DNA of 64,000 nt from Pseudomonas abietaniphila (GTDB lineage: Bacteria; Pseudomonadota; Gammaproteobacteria; Pseudomonadales; Pseudomonadaceae): contig NZ_FNCO01000015.1 of the NCBI RefSeq assembly GCF_900100795.1, forward strand, positions 62,001 to 126,000. Reading direction: 5' to 3'. Made by a program: the position numbers and the translations under genes. The notes beneath the pieces were generated by a model. That model ran no database searches and was not told the DNA's origin. It saw only the letters and a list, made by a program, of their open reading frames with translations. Position 1 is the stretch's first letter. The number at the start of each line of letters is the position of its first letter. Shown piece by piece: positions 41,638 to 50,745 of the stretch.

Positions 41638-42462
41638 ATGAACGACGCGGTAAACATGAAAGCCTTGCCCGAGCCATCCCCGGAAGAACTTTCCGGGGTT
41701 TGGCCGAGTATTCCTTTCACGGAAAACACTTCACGCCCTGGCGGATTGAACCGGCCACAGGTGTTGTTATTGATTGCCGCTTCGGTCCTTATTCACGGGG
41801 CCATCTGGTGGTACATGCAAACAGCGAAAGCCGACGTTCCGGAAGTTGCGCCGCAAGTGCCCGAGATGACGGTCGAGTTGAGCAGCCCAACGCCGCCCAC
41901 ACCGGAGCCTCCGCCGCCCGAATCGCCGCCACCTCCACCGCCGCCGCCACCTGAACCGGAGCAACCGGTGGAAGATCCGGACGCGGTCAAGCCGCCACCC
42001 AAGCCCGTTGAAAAGCCCAAGGTCGAGAAGCCCAAACCGGTGAAAAAGCCGGAGCCGGTGAAAAAGCCAACGCCGCCCGCGCCCCCCGTGCCCGCCGCAC
42101 CGAGTACGCCAGCGCCGCCGGCTCCGTCACCGACGCCCGCACCCGCGGCACCTGCTGCTCCAGCGGCACCGGTCAAGGAGTCGGCAGCGATTTCAGGGCT
42201 GGCCAGCCTGGGCAACCCGCCACCGGAATACCCCGGCGCGGCACTGCGTAAAGGCATGGAAGGTCGCGTGATTTTGCGCATCAAGGTGCTGCCCAACGGC
42301 CGCGCCGGCAGTGTCGAGGTGACCAAGTCCAGCGGCAAGCAAGTGCTCGACGATGCGGCGGTGGAAACGGTGCGCAACTGGAAGTTTATTCCGGCCAAGC
42401 GCGGCGATACACCGATTGAAGGCTTCGCGACCCAGACCATCGATTTCAAGTTGCCGGAATGA
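41638..42462 (+). CDS. tonB: TonB-family energy transducer
   Basis: The 274-aa protein has a short cytoplasmic tail, a single N-terminal membrane anchor (VLLLIAASVLIHGAIWWYM, residues ~42-60, with the conserved His), a long Pro/Lys-rich periplasmic linker (~75-180, with PPPPPPEPEQP and repeated EKPK/VKKP), and a C-terminal TonB domain (PPEYPGAALRKGMEGRVILRI, SGKQVLDDAAVETVRNWKF). It conveys proton-motive energy to an outer-membrane receptor, almost surely the one encoded two genes downstream of exbB. GAGGGAGC lies close before the ATG. Confidence 0.92.
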   Translation: MNDAVNMKALPEPSPEELSGVWPSIPFTENTSRPGGLNRPQVLLLIAASVLIHGAIWWYMQTAKADVPEVAPQVPEMTVELSSPTPPTPEPPPPESPPPPPPPPPEPEQPVEDPDAVKPPPKPVEKPKVEKPKPVKKPEPVKKPTPPAPPVPAAPSTPAPPAPSPTPAPAAPAAPAAPVKESAAISGLASLGNPPPEYPGAALRKGMEGRVILRIKVLPNGRAGSVEVTKSSGKQVLDDAAVETVRNWKFIPAKRGDTPIEGFATQTIDFKLPE

Positions 42463-42512
42463 CCCGGCAGGCAAACGACTGACAACTCTTAAATAGCTGG
42501 TGAGGTGTAACC

Positions 42513-43220
42513 ATGAACGAATCGCTCTCTTCCATGATTGTCCCTGGCGTGCTTTGGGCACTGGTGGTGTTCTCGGTGTTGAGTTGGGGACTGCTGCTGA
42601 TCAAATCTGCGCAGTACCTGAAGTTGAAAACCCAGAACAAACAGTTCAGCAAAGCCTTCTGGACAGCACCGGACCTGCTCACCGCTGCCGAACACGCCAC
42701 CCAATACCCAGGCTCGCTGGCACGTATCGCCAACAGCGGCTTCGAGGCCATGGCGGTCGACGAATCGCCGCGCACCACTCAGCAACTGGCCCACACCATC
42801 AACCGCTCGGACCGTCTGGAACGCAACCTGCGCCAACAGATTCAGAAAGAGCGCCGCGCGCTGGAAGCCGGTCAGGCCATCCTCGCCAGTATCGGCAGCA
42901 CCGCGCCTTTCATCGGTCTGTTCGGCACGGTCTGGGGGATCATGGAAGCGCTGCAAAGCATCGGCGCCAGCGGTTCGGCCAGCCTGGAAACCGTGGCGGG
43001 TCCCATTGGCCATGCGCTGATCGCCACCGGCGTCGGCATCGCAGTCGCGGTACCCGCGGTGCTGATTTACAACTTTTTCCTGCGGCGCCTGAAGCTGGCC
43101 GTGGCCGACATGGACGACTTCGCCCATGACTTCGACTCGCTGGCGCAGCGCAGCGCCTTCGCTGTCAGCCGTCAGCCCATCGCCCACAAGCACGGCCAGT
43201 CCGTGCGGGAGGCGAGCTGA
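42513..43220 (+). CDS. exbB: ExbB-type proton channel (MotA/TolQ/ExbB)
   Basis: The 235-aa membrane protein has three helices: an N-terminal one (VLWALVVFSVLSWGLLLI) and the pair ILASIGSTAPFIGLFGTVWGIMEAL and PIGHALIATGVGIAVAVPAVLIYNFFL. This is the conserved ExbB core with proton-path Thr residues in TAPF and ATGVG. It forms the pentameric channel around ExbD. It starts 50 bases after tonB and overlaps exbD by one base (TGATG). Confidence 0.93.
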   Translation: MNESLSSMIVPGVLWALVVFSVLSWGLLLIKSAQYLKLKTQNKQFSKAFWTAPDLLTAAEHATQYPGSLARIANSGFEAMAVDESPRTTQQLAHTINRSDRLERNLRQQIQKERRALEAGQAILASIGSTAPFIGLFGTVWGIMEALQSIGASGSASLETVAGPIGHALIATGVGIAVAVPAVLIYNFFLRRLKLAVADMDDFAHDFDSLAQRSAFAVSRQPIAHKHGQSVREAS

Positions 43221-43621
43221 TGTCTTTCTCCACTCAGGACAGCGATGAAGTGCTCAGCGAAATGAACGTCACGCCGCTGGTGGACGTGATGCTCGTGCTG
43301 CTGGTGGTGTTCATCGTCACCGCGCCGCTGATGACCAACGCAATCAAGGTCAACCTGCCGAAAACCGACGCCGTGGCACCCGCTGAGAAGAAGGATCCGG
43401 TGGTGGTCAGCGTCGATCAGGACGGCAAGTTCTACCTCGCCAAATCCGAGATCGCCCCGGAGTCACTGGAGATCAGCCTCAAGGACGTCAAGGCCAAGGA
43501 CCCTGAAGTGCGCGTGCAATTGCAGGCGGACACCAGCGTCAACTACGGCCAGGTGGCCAAGGCCATGGCGTCGATCGAGCGCTCGGGGATCACGAAGATT
43601 TCGGTGATGACCTCCAAATGA
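43220..43621 (+). CDS. exbD: ExbD-type biopolymer transport protein
   Basis: The 133-aa protein has a single N-terminal helix VDVMLVLLVVFIVTAPLM with the essential proton-carrying Asp22 (TPLVDVML), and a periplasmic domain ending SIERSGITKISVMTSK. It works with ExbB and TonB. Translational coupling to exbB supports fixed stoichiometry. A 9-bp terminator-like hairpin follows, so tonB-exbB-exbD may be a separate or attenuated transcript relative to the receptor. Confidence 0.93.
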   Translation: MSFSTQDSDEVLSEMNVTPLVDVMLVLLVVFIVTAPLMTNAIKVNLPKTDAVAPAEKKDPVVVSVDQDGKFYLAKSEIAPESLEISLKDVKAKDPEVRVQLQADTSVNYGQVAKAMASIERSGITKISVMTSK

Positions 43622-43640
43622 TCAACGCGCCATGACCTGA

Positions 43641-43662
43641 GGGCTGCGTCCGAACGCAGCCC
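43641..43662 (+). terminator. Terminator or attenuator after exbD
   Basis: GGGCTGCGT-CCGA-ACGCAGCCC is a perfect 9-bp stem with a 4-nt loop 19 bases past exbD, followed only by TTCG. Weak U content suggests partial termination before the receptor gene. Confidence 0.5.
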
Positions 43663-43819
43663 TTCGCACCCAACTCCCGATGTAACGGCCGTCCGTGGTT
43701 TTGCCATGGAGGGGAGCGGCTTGCTTGAAAAACGGATTTCCCGACCGCCACAACCGCGTCGGAGCAACGAGGGCTCACAAGGCCATTTCAATAACATCTG
43801 GAATAAGTCGGAAATTACC

Positions 43820-46552
43820 ATGCTGATGAGTTTTCCTGGTTTTACCCTCAAGCCTCTTGTTGTTGCAGTACGACGGCACCCGCGCGCGTTGATCTGCGCG
43901 CTCGCCGTGGGCATGAGCACGGCACACGCGGCGGACAGCACCGATACCGCCGTCGAGGCAGCACCGGCCAGCGAGGCCGCCGTTCCGGCTGCCGCCGCAG
44001 TGCCCGCAACCACCCAGCTCAAACGGCTGGAAGTGACCGGCTCGGCGATTCGTCGCGCCGATGCCGAGACCGCCGTGCCGGTGACGATCCTGCGTGCTGA
44101 CGAGCTGAAAAAACAGGGCGTGACCACCACCGAACAGATGGTGCAGCGCATCACCGGCAGCCAGTCGATGATGAACAGCGCAGGCTCGGTCGGCGCGTCC
44201 ACCGGCGGTGCGTCCTATGCCGACATGCGCGGCATCGGCGCCAACAAGACCCTGGTGCTGCTCAATGGCCGTCGTCTGGCCAACAACGCGCTGTCGGGCG
44301 TCGGCACGCCGAACGGCAGCGCCATCGACCTGAACATGATTCCGTTTGCCGCCATCGACCGGATTGAAGTCTTGCGCGACGGCGCCTCTGCGCTGTACGG
44401 CACCGACGCCATCGGTGGCGTCATCAACTTCATCACCAAGAAGTCCATGACCGACGGCACCCTGAGCCTGGGCGGCGACACGCCGACCGCCAGCGGTGGC
44501 GGCGCCAGCAAGGACATGAGCGCCAGTTGGGGCTTCGGAGATCTGGACGAAGACCGTTTCAACGTGATGGGTGTGTTCAACTACAACAAGCAGCAGAACC
44601 TGGACGCCAACGACCGTTCTTTCGACAAGGATTACGTACCGGGACGCGGCCTTAATCAGACGTCCGGCACCGCCTTTCCCGGCAACTATTATCAAGGCGA
44701 CAACAGCGCCAACCCCCTCGGTCCGAACTGCGCCGGCCCAAGTCTGGTGGGCGTCGACGGCGTCTGCCGGTTCAGTACCCGTGAGTACATCGACCTGATG
44801 CCGCAAACCGAGAAGACTTCCTTTTTCGGCCGTGCGACCGGCAAGCTGGCGGAGGACCACAATGTCAGCCTCGAATACTTCTGGGCGCGTAACAACAACG
44901 CCACCAGCATTGGCCCTGCGCCGCTGACCGACCTGAGTATCGACCCCACCTCGCCTTACTACCCGGGCAACGGCATCACCCCGGCCCCGACCAACTTCGC
45001 CCTGGACCCGACCCAGCCGGTGGACACTGCCTGGCGCGAAACTGCGGCAGGTCCGCGTGGCAGCAAAGACCAGAACACCAGCCAGCGCTTGCTGTTGACC
45101 TTCGACGGCACCGTCGGCGGCTGGGACTACAACGTCGGCGCCAACTACAACCAGAACAAGGTGCTGTCCTCGGTCACCTCGGGCTACGTCAGTGATGCGG
45201 CGCTCCGGGCCGGTCTGGCCAGCGGACTGCTCAATCCGTTCGGCCCGCAATCGGCAGCGGGTCAGCAATACATCGAAAACGCGGCCTACCACGGCCAGTA
45301 CTCAAGCGCGGTCGGTCGCGTGTACGGATTAGACGGCAAAGTCAGCCGCGAGATCGGCGACTGGTTCGGTGCAGGCCAGGCCGGCCTGGCGCTGGGCGGC
45401 GAATACCGCAAAGAGAAGCTGCATCAGGACTACGAGGCTTTCGTCGACGACATCAGCAGCCTGGGTCTGGATTCGGCCGGCAGCGTGTCCGGCGACCGCA
45501 GCGTCAAGGCCGAATACGCTGAGCTGAACGTGCCGGTGCTCGACAGCCTGGAACTGACCGCCGCCGTGCGCCACGACAAGTACAGCGACTTCGGCAGCAC
45601 CACCAACCCGAAATACTCGTTCCGATTCCAGCCGTTCAAGGAACTGGTGATGCGCGGCGCCTACAGCGAAGGCTTCCGCGCCCCGTCGCTGTATGAGCTG
45701 TATGCCCCGCAGAGCCTGAGCTACAGCCAGGGTTACTACGACGACCCGACCCTCTGCGCTGGCGGCACTGTGCAGCCTGGCGGTCAGACCGGTCGCGACT
45801 GTAACCAGCAGTTCCTGAACCTGAGCGGCGGCAACGCCAACCTGGCGCCGGAAAAAGCCCGCAACGTCACACTGGGCTTTGTCTATCAGCCGATCAACAA
45901 CCTGTCGATGGGGCTGGATTTCTGGTGGATTCACATCTCCAACCAGATTCAGTCGTTCCCTGAATCGACCGTGTTCAACCAGTCGGACCTTTACGGCGAC
46001 CGCATCATCCGCAACGCCGACGGCTCCATCGCCAATATCGTGACCGGCAACTCCAACCTGGGCATCGTCAAGACCAGCGGCGTCGACGTGACACTGGACT
46101 ACCGTTTCCCGAACACGCCATACGGGCAGTTCGGCGTCGGTCTGACCGGCACCTACGTGGATCGCTATGACTTCCAGAACACCATTAACGGCCCGTACAC
46201 CGACAAGGTCGGCGACTTCCAGGGCGACGGCGTGATCGCGCGCTGGAAACACGTGTTGGTGGGCACCTGGAACCTGGGCGACAGCCGCGCGTCCCTGACC
46301 AACCGCTTCACCAGCGGTTACAACGACTATGACCGCAGCACCAACGGCACCGTGCCGTCGTACTCGCTGTGGGACCTGTCGGTCGGGCATACCTTCGAGA
46401 AGGTGCTGGACATCGACGCCGGCGTGCGGAACCTCTTCGATCGCGATCCACCGTTCACCAACCAGGCCTACAACTTCCAGTCCGGCTATGACCCGCGTTA
46501 CGCCGACCCGCTGGGCCGTACCTTGTTCGCCCGCGCCACGTACCACTTCTAA
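43820..46552 (+). CDS. TonB-dependent outer-membrane receptor
   Basis: The 910-aa receptor has a long basic signal peptide (cleavage near AHA-ADS), a Pro/Ala-rich N-terminus, the plug with TonB-box-like LKRLEVTGSAIRR, VTILRADELKKQGVTTTEQM and LNGRRLANN, SALYGTDAIGGVINFIT, and a beta-barrel ending with RTLFARATYHF, a C-terminal Phe for Bam recognition. Two Cys pairs lie in extracellular loops (NCAGPS...GVCRFS; TLCAGG...RDCNQQF). The plug type is common among receptors for non-siderophore substrates. With the YejABEF-like importer downstream, a peptide or peptide-conjugate substrate is the best guess. ATG 43820 has a poor ribosome site, and 43826 is also possible. Confidence 0.9.
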   Translation: MLMSFPGFTLKPLVVAVRRHPRALICALAVGMSTAHAADSTDTAVEAAPASEAAVPAAAAVPATTQLKRLEVTGSAIRRADAETAVPVTILRADELKKQGVTTTEQMVQRITGSQSMMNSAGSVGASTGGASYADMRGIGANKTLVLLNGRRLANNALSGVGTPNGSAIDLNMIPFAAIDRIEVLRDGASALYGTDAIGGVINFITKKSMTDGTLSLGGDTPTASGGGASKDMSASWGFGDLDEDRFNVMGVFNYNKQQNLDANDRSFDKDYVPGRGLNQTSGTAFPGNYYQGDNSANPLGPNCAGPSLVGVDGVCRFSTREYIDLMPQTEKTSFFGRATGKLAEDHNVSLEYFWARNNNATSIGPAPLTDLSIDPTSPYYPGNGITPAPTNFALDPTQPVDTAWRETAAGPRGSKDQNTSQRLLLTFDGTVGGWDYNVGANYNQNKVLSSVTSGYVSDAALRAGLASGLLNPFGPQSAAGQQYIENAAYHGQYSSAVGRVYGLDGKVSREIGDWFGAGQAGLALGGEYRKEKLHQDYEAFVDDISSLGLDSAGSVSGDRSVKAEYAELNVPVLDSLELTAAVRHDKYSDFGSTTNPKYSFRFQPFKELVMRGAYSEGFRAPSLYELYAPQSLSYSQGYYDDPTLCAGGTVQPGGQTGRDCNQQFLNLSGGNANLAPEKARNVTLGFVYQPINNLSMGLDFWWIHISNQIQSFPESTVFNQSDLYGDRIIRNADGSIANIVTGNSNLGIVKTSGVDVTLDYRFPNTPYGQFGVGLTGTYVDRYDFQNTINGPYTDKVGDFQGDGVIARWKHVLVGTWNLGDSRASLTNRFTSGYNDYDRSTNGTVPSYSLWDLSVGHTFEKVLDIDAGVRNLFDRDPPFTNQAYNFQSGYDPRYADPLGRTLFARATYHF

Positions 46553-46560
46553 GTGACCGC

Positions 46561-46592
46561 CCCTGACGCGCTCATGCTCCGGCGCGTCAGGG
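46561..46592 (+). terminator. Hairpin after the receptor gene
   Basis: CCCTGACGCG (46561-46570) pairs perfectly with CGCGTCAGGG (46583-46592). The loop is 12 nt and is followed by TACTTCT. This is a moderately convincing terminator that could reduce read-through into yejA. Confidence 0.5.
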
Positions 46593-46704
46593 TACTTCTG
46601 CGAAATCGCGCCCCCGGCTTTCAGGTCTCGTCCACCTTCCCCGGCCGGGGGATTTTTTCCAGCGCTGGACGTGCGTCGACCTGCAAACCAAGGATTGTCC
46701 GAAC

Positions 46705-48642
46705 ATGTGCGCCTCCCCCCTTTCGTTGCGACGCCTGCTGCCCGGCATCGCGTTGCTCTACACCGTGGTGTTTTTCATCTCGCTGCTGTCCGGCGTGCCG
46801 ATGGCCATTGCCGCCCCCGCGCATGCCCTGACCGTGTACGGCGAACCGCCGAAATACCCGGCCGACTTCACCCATTTCGATTACGTCGATCCTTACGCGC
46901 CCAAAGGCGGGTCGATGAGCCGCGCGGCCGAGGAGATCGGCCAGTACAACTACCTGACGCCCTATGTGGATCAGGGGATTTCCGTGAGCCAGATCGACAC
47001 CTGGGTCTACGCGCCATTGGCGTATCGCTCACTCGACGAACCCTACACCGTGTACGGACTGGTCGCGCAAAAGCTGGAACGCGACCCCGATAACCTGTGG
47101 GTGCGTTTCTACTTGAATCCCAAGGCGCGCTTCGATGACGGGACGCCGATCACCGCCGAGGATGTGCGTTACACCTACCAGACCCTGATCACGCAAGGCA
47201 GCTTCAGCTACCGGCCGTTGTACGGCGACGTCAAGGACGTGGTGATCGAAGCCCCTGGCCAGATCCGTTTCGACTTCAAGAACACCCTCAATCGCACCCT
47301 CGCGCTGGACCTGGCGAGCATGCGCATTCTTCCCGAACATTGGTGGAAAACCCGCGACTTCACCAAAGGCGGCGGTTTCGAGCCACCGTTGGGCAGCGGG
47401 CCGTACCGCGTGTCCCGCGTCGACGCCGGGCGCAGTGTCAGTTTCCAGCGCGTTAAAGACTGGTGGGCCAAAGACTTGCCGGTCAGCCGCGGGCTGTACA
47501 ACTTCGACACCCTGACCGTGAATTTCTACGGCGACACCGACGTCGCCCGGCAGCTGGTTCAGGCCGGAAGCTTCGATTACAACCGTGAGTTTTCATCCTC
47601 CGGTTACGTGGTCGGCTACACCGCGCCCGCGCTGCTCGACGGCCGCCTGCAAAAAACCATCCTGGCCAAACGGCGCCCGGTTGCCGGGCAAGGGTTCGTG
47701 TTCAACCTCGACAAGCCGATGTTTCAGGACCGCCGCGTGCGCGAGGCGCTGGCCATGCTCTGGGATTTCGAGTGGGTCAACGGGCAGATCATGCGCAACT
47801 TTTATGTGCGCGAGCAGACCTATTTCCCCAAGAGCGAGATGGCCGCCACCGCGCTGCCAGATGCGCAAGAACTGAACATCCTCGAGCCGCTGCGCGGACA
47901 GGTCCCCGACGAAGTGTTTACCCAGGTCTGGCAAGCCCCGAAAACCGACGGCAGCGGCTACATCCGTGACAAGCAATTGAAGGCGCTGAAGTTGCTGGCC
48001 GAGGCTGGCTGGCATCCCAAGAACAACCGTTTGGTCAATGCGGCAGGCCAGCCGCTGACATTCACCTTTCTCGACGGCCAGGGCGGTTTCGACCGCCTGG
48101 TGCTGCCCTACAAGCGTGTGTTGGCGCAAATCGGCATCACCCTGAACTTTCGCCTCGTCGATTCAGCGCAATACATCAACCGTCTGAACGCGCGGGACTA
48201 CGACATGATCGTGGTCACGCTGCCCAACAACGGCAATCCGATCCTCTCGCCCGGTCGCGAACTGTACAACCTGTTCGGCTCCCAGAGCGCGCGGCAGGTC
48301 GGCAGCTCCAACGCCATGGTGCTGCGCAATCCGGCGGTGGACACGCTCATCGACGGGCTGGTGGCCGCCAACAGCCGCAATGACATGCTGCATTACGCAC
48401 GTGCGCTGGACCGGGTGCTGCTGTGGGGCTTCTACATGATTCCGAATTATTACTCCCAAGGCACGCCCGTGGTGTTTGCCAACCGGTTTGGACGGAAGAA
48501 GGTTGAGCCGATCTATGACGTCGGGCTGGACAGTTGGTGGGAAGTCAGCCCGGTGGCCCTGACCAACGAGGCCATGGCCGCGCGCCTTGCACCCCAAACC
48601 AGCGCGCCATCCGCGTCCGCTATTCAGAACGAGGGGCGCTGA
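46705..48642 (+). CDS. yejA: YejA-type extracellular solute-binding protein (family 5)
   Basis: The 645-aa periplasmic binding protein has a long N-terminal signal (residues 1-40) and family-5 motifs: VYGEPPKYPADFTHFDYVDP, APKGGSMSRAAEEI, the SBP_bac_5 signature DDGTPITAEDVRYTYQTL, and PNYYSQGTPVVFANRF. It is closest to the YejA subgroup, which in E. coli works with YejBEF to take up microcin C and other oligopeptides. It should capture the substrate released into the periplasm by the upstream receptor. A weak AAGGA site precedes the ATG. Confidence 0.9.
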   Translation: MCASPLSLRRLLPGIALLYTVVFFISLLSGVPMAIAAPAHALTVYGEPPKYPADFTHFDYVDPYAPKGGSMSRAAEEIGQYNYLTPYVDQGISVSQIDTWVYAPLAYRSLDEPYTVYGLVAQKLERDPDNLWVRFYLNPKARFDDGTPITAEDVRYTYQTLITQGSFSYRPLYGDVKDVVIEAPGQIRFDFKNTLNRTLALDLASMRILPEHWWKTRDFTKGGGFEPPLGSGPYRVSRVDAGRSVSFQRVKDWWAKDLPVSRGLYNFDTLTVNFYGDTDVARQLVQAGSFDYNREFSSSGYVVGYTAPALLDGRLQKTILAKRRPVAGQGFVFNLDKPMFQDRRVREALAMLWDFEWVNGQIMRNFYVREQTYFPKSEMAATALPDAQELNILEPLRGQVPDEVFTQVWQAPKTDGSGYIRDKQLKALKLLAEAGWHPKNNRLVNAAGQPLTFTFLDGQGGFDRLVLPYKRVLAQIGITLNFRLVDSAQYINRLNARDYDMIVVTLPNNGNPILSPGRELYNLFGSQSARQVGSSNAMVLRNPAVDTLIDGLVAANSRNDMLHYARALDRVLLWGFYMIPNYYSQGTPVVFANRFGRKKVEPIYDVGLDSWWEVSPVALTNEAMAARLAPQTSAPSASAIQNEGR

Positions 48643-48643
48643 G

Positions 48644-49714
48644 ATGCTGGCTTACGCACTGCGTCGACTGTTACTGATCATTCCCACCCTGCTGTGCATT
48701 CTGGTGGTCAACTTTCTCATCGTGCAGGCCGCGCCCGGTGGCCCGGTGGAACAGGCGATTGCGCGGGTCCAGGGGCTGAGTACCCACGCCGGGATTGGCG
48801 GGGGCGGTGGTGAAGTCGCCGCCAGCGGCAGCGTCAGCCGCAGCTCGCAGGGGCTGGATCCGGCGCTGGTGGAGGCGATCAAGCACCAGTACGGTTTCGA
48901 CAAGCCGATGCACGAACGCCTGTGGCTGATGCTGACCCACTACGCACAGCTGGATTTTGGCAGCAGCTTCTTTCGCGGCGCGACGGTGACTGGCCTGATT
49001 GCCCAGAAACTGCCGGTGACCCTGTCGCTGGGCCTGTGGGCGACGCTGATCACCTACCTGATTTCCATCCCGCTGGGCATCCGAAAGGCCGTGCACCACG
49101 GCAGCCGGTTCGATGTCTGGAGCAGCACGATGATCATCATCGGCTACGCCATTCCGGCCTTTCTGTTCGCGATCCTGCTGATCGTGGTGTTCGCCGGCGG
49201 CAGCTACCTGAGCTGGTTTCCGGCGCAAGGGCTGGTGTCGGACGACTTCGACAGCCTCTCGACCTTCGGCAAGCTGCGCGACTACCTGTGGCACCTGGTG
49301 TTGCCCGTCAGCGCGCTGGTGATCGGCGGATTCGCCACCCTGACCATCCTCACCAAAAACAGCTTTCTCAACGAGATCAGCCGCCAGTACGTGGTCACCG
49401 CGCGGGCCAAAGGCCTGAGCGAAAACCGGGTGTTGTACGGGCATGTGTTCCGCAACGCGATGCTGCTGGTAGTGGCCGGGATTCCCCAGGCGTTGATCGA
49501 CGTGTTCTTCGCAGGATCCCTGTTGATCGAAACCATCTTCGGCGTCGATGGCATCGGCCGCATGAGCTACGAGGCCGCCGTGTCCCGCGACTACCCGGTG
49601 GTGTTCGGCACGCTGTTCCTGTTCACCCTGTTCGGCCTGCTGATCAAGCTGGTGGGCGACCTTTGCTACACCCTGGTCGACCCACGCATCGACTTTTCCG
49701 CGAGGAGCGCCTGA
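48644..49714 (+). CDS. yejB: YejB-type peptide ABC transporter permease
   Basis: The 356-aa protein is a DppB/OppB-like inner-membrane permease with an N-terminal helix (LLLIIPTLLCILVVNFLIVQAAPGGP), a periplasmic domain rich in Gly/Ser (IGGGGGEVAASGSVSRSS), and the binding-protein-dependent transport domain with the EAA region ARAKGLSENRVLYGHVFRNA. GAGG lies just upstream of the ATG, which is two bases after the yejA stop. It overlaps yejE at TGATG. Confidence 0.92.
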   Translation: MLAYALRRLLLIIPTLLCILVVNFLIVQAAPGGPVEQAIARVQGLSTHAGIGGGGGEVAASGSVSRSSQGLDPALVEAIKHQYGFDKPMHERLWLMLTHYAQLDFGSSFFRGATVTGLIAQKLPVTLSLGLWATLITYLISIPLGIRKAVHHGSRFDVWSSTMIIIGYAIPAFLFAILLIVVFAGGSYLSWFPAQGLVSDDFDSLSTFGKLRDYLWHLVLPVSALVIGGFATLTILTKNSFLNEISRQYVVTARAKGLSENRVLYGHVFRNAMLLVVAGIPQALIDVFFAGSLLIETIFGVDGIGRMSYEAAVSRDYPVVFGTLFLFTLFGLLIKLVGDLCYTLVDPRIDFSARSA

Positions 49715-50736
49715 TGTTCGAATTTTCACCGCAAAGCCGACGCCGGATGGCGCTTTTCAAGGCCAACCGGCGTGGGTGGTGGTCATTGTGGATCTTCGTT
49801 GCCCTGCTGGTCATCTGCCTGTGCGGCGAACTGATTGCCAACGACCGGCCGCTGATCGTCAGTTACCAGGGCAACCTTTATTACCCGACGCTGCATCAGT
49901 ACGTGGAAACCGATTTCGGCGGCGAACTGCCCTTTGAGCCGGACTACGCCAGCGATTACGTGCGCAACCTCATTCAATCCCAAGGCGGCTGGATGCTCTG
50001 GGCGCCGATCCCGTTCAGCTACGACACCATCAACTATGACCTCAAGGCCCCCTCGCCCAGCCCACCGAGCGCACGCAACTGGCTGGGCACCGACGATCAG
50101 GCACGCGATGTGATGGCACGGGTGTTGTTCGGCACGCGGGTGTCGATTCTGTTTGCCTTGTTGCTGACCGCCATCAGCACGGTGATCGGCGTGTTTGCCG
50201 GCGCAATTCAGGGCTATTACGGCGGGATGGCGGACTTGATCGGCCAGCGCTTGCAGGAAATCTGGTCGGGGCTTCCGGTGCTGTACCTGCTGATCATTTT
50301 GTCCGGTTTCGTCGAGCCGAGTTTCGGGTGGTTGCTGGGCATCATGGCGCTGTTCTCCTGGCTGGCGCTGGTCGACGTGGTGCGCGCCGAATGCCTGCGC
50401 GGACGCAATCTGGAATACGTCAAAGCCGCTCGCGCGCTGGGCCTGACCGACAGCGCCCTGCTGCTGCGACACATCCTGCCCAACGCCATGACGAGCACCC
50501 TCACCTACCTGCCCTTTATCGTCACCGGGGCCATTGCCACCCTGACCGCGCTGGACTTCCTGGGCTTCGGCATGCCTGCAGGCAGCGCATCGCTGGGCGA
50601 ACTGATCGGCCAGGCCAAGCGCAATTTGCAGGCGCCGTGGCTGGGCCTGACAGCGTTCTGTTCGCTGGCGCTGATTCTTTCGCTGCTGGTGTTCATCGGC
50701 GAAGCCTGCCGTGACGCTTTCGATCCCAGAACCTGA
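49714..50736 (+). CDS. yejE: YejE-type peptide ABC transporter permease
   Basis: The 340-aa DppC-like permease begins FEFSPQSRRRMALFKANRRGWWSLWIF, matching YejE, and has a long periplasmic segment before NWLGTDDQARDVMARVLFGTRVSILFAL, the usual permease C motif. The EAA loop is KAARALGLTDSALLLRHILPNA. It pairs with YejB. The start ATG overlaps the yejB stop by one base. Frames extending upstream across yejB are not coding. Confidence 0.92.
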   Translation: MFEFSPQSRRRMALFKANRRGWWSLWIFVALLVICLCGELIANDRPLIVSYQGNLYYPTLHQYVETDFGGELPFEPDYASDYVRNLIQSQGGWMLWAPIPFSYDTINYDLKAPSPSPPSARNWLGTDDQARDVMARVLFGTRVSILFALLLTAISTVIGVFAGAIQGYYGGMADLIGQRLQEIWSGLPVLYLLIILSGFVEPSFGWLLGIMALFSWLALVDVVRAECLRGRNLEYVKAARALGLTDSALLLRHILPNAMTSTLTYLPFIVTGAIATLTALDFLGFGMPAGSASLGELIGQAKRNLQAPWLGLTAFCSLALILSLLVFIGEACRDAFDPRT

Positions 50737-50745
50737 GGTGCGACC

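Noticed and set aside
43775..45292. 505-aa minus-strand frame opposite the TonB-dependent receptor
   Set aside because: It is antisense to a clear receptor with complete plug and barrel motifs. The translation lacks family features and is a by-product of high third-position GC.
48922..49713. Upstream extension of the yejE frame
   Set aside because: The region is the yejB gene in another frame. ATG 49714, overlapping the yejB stop, is the consistent start.
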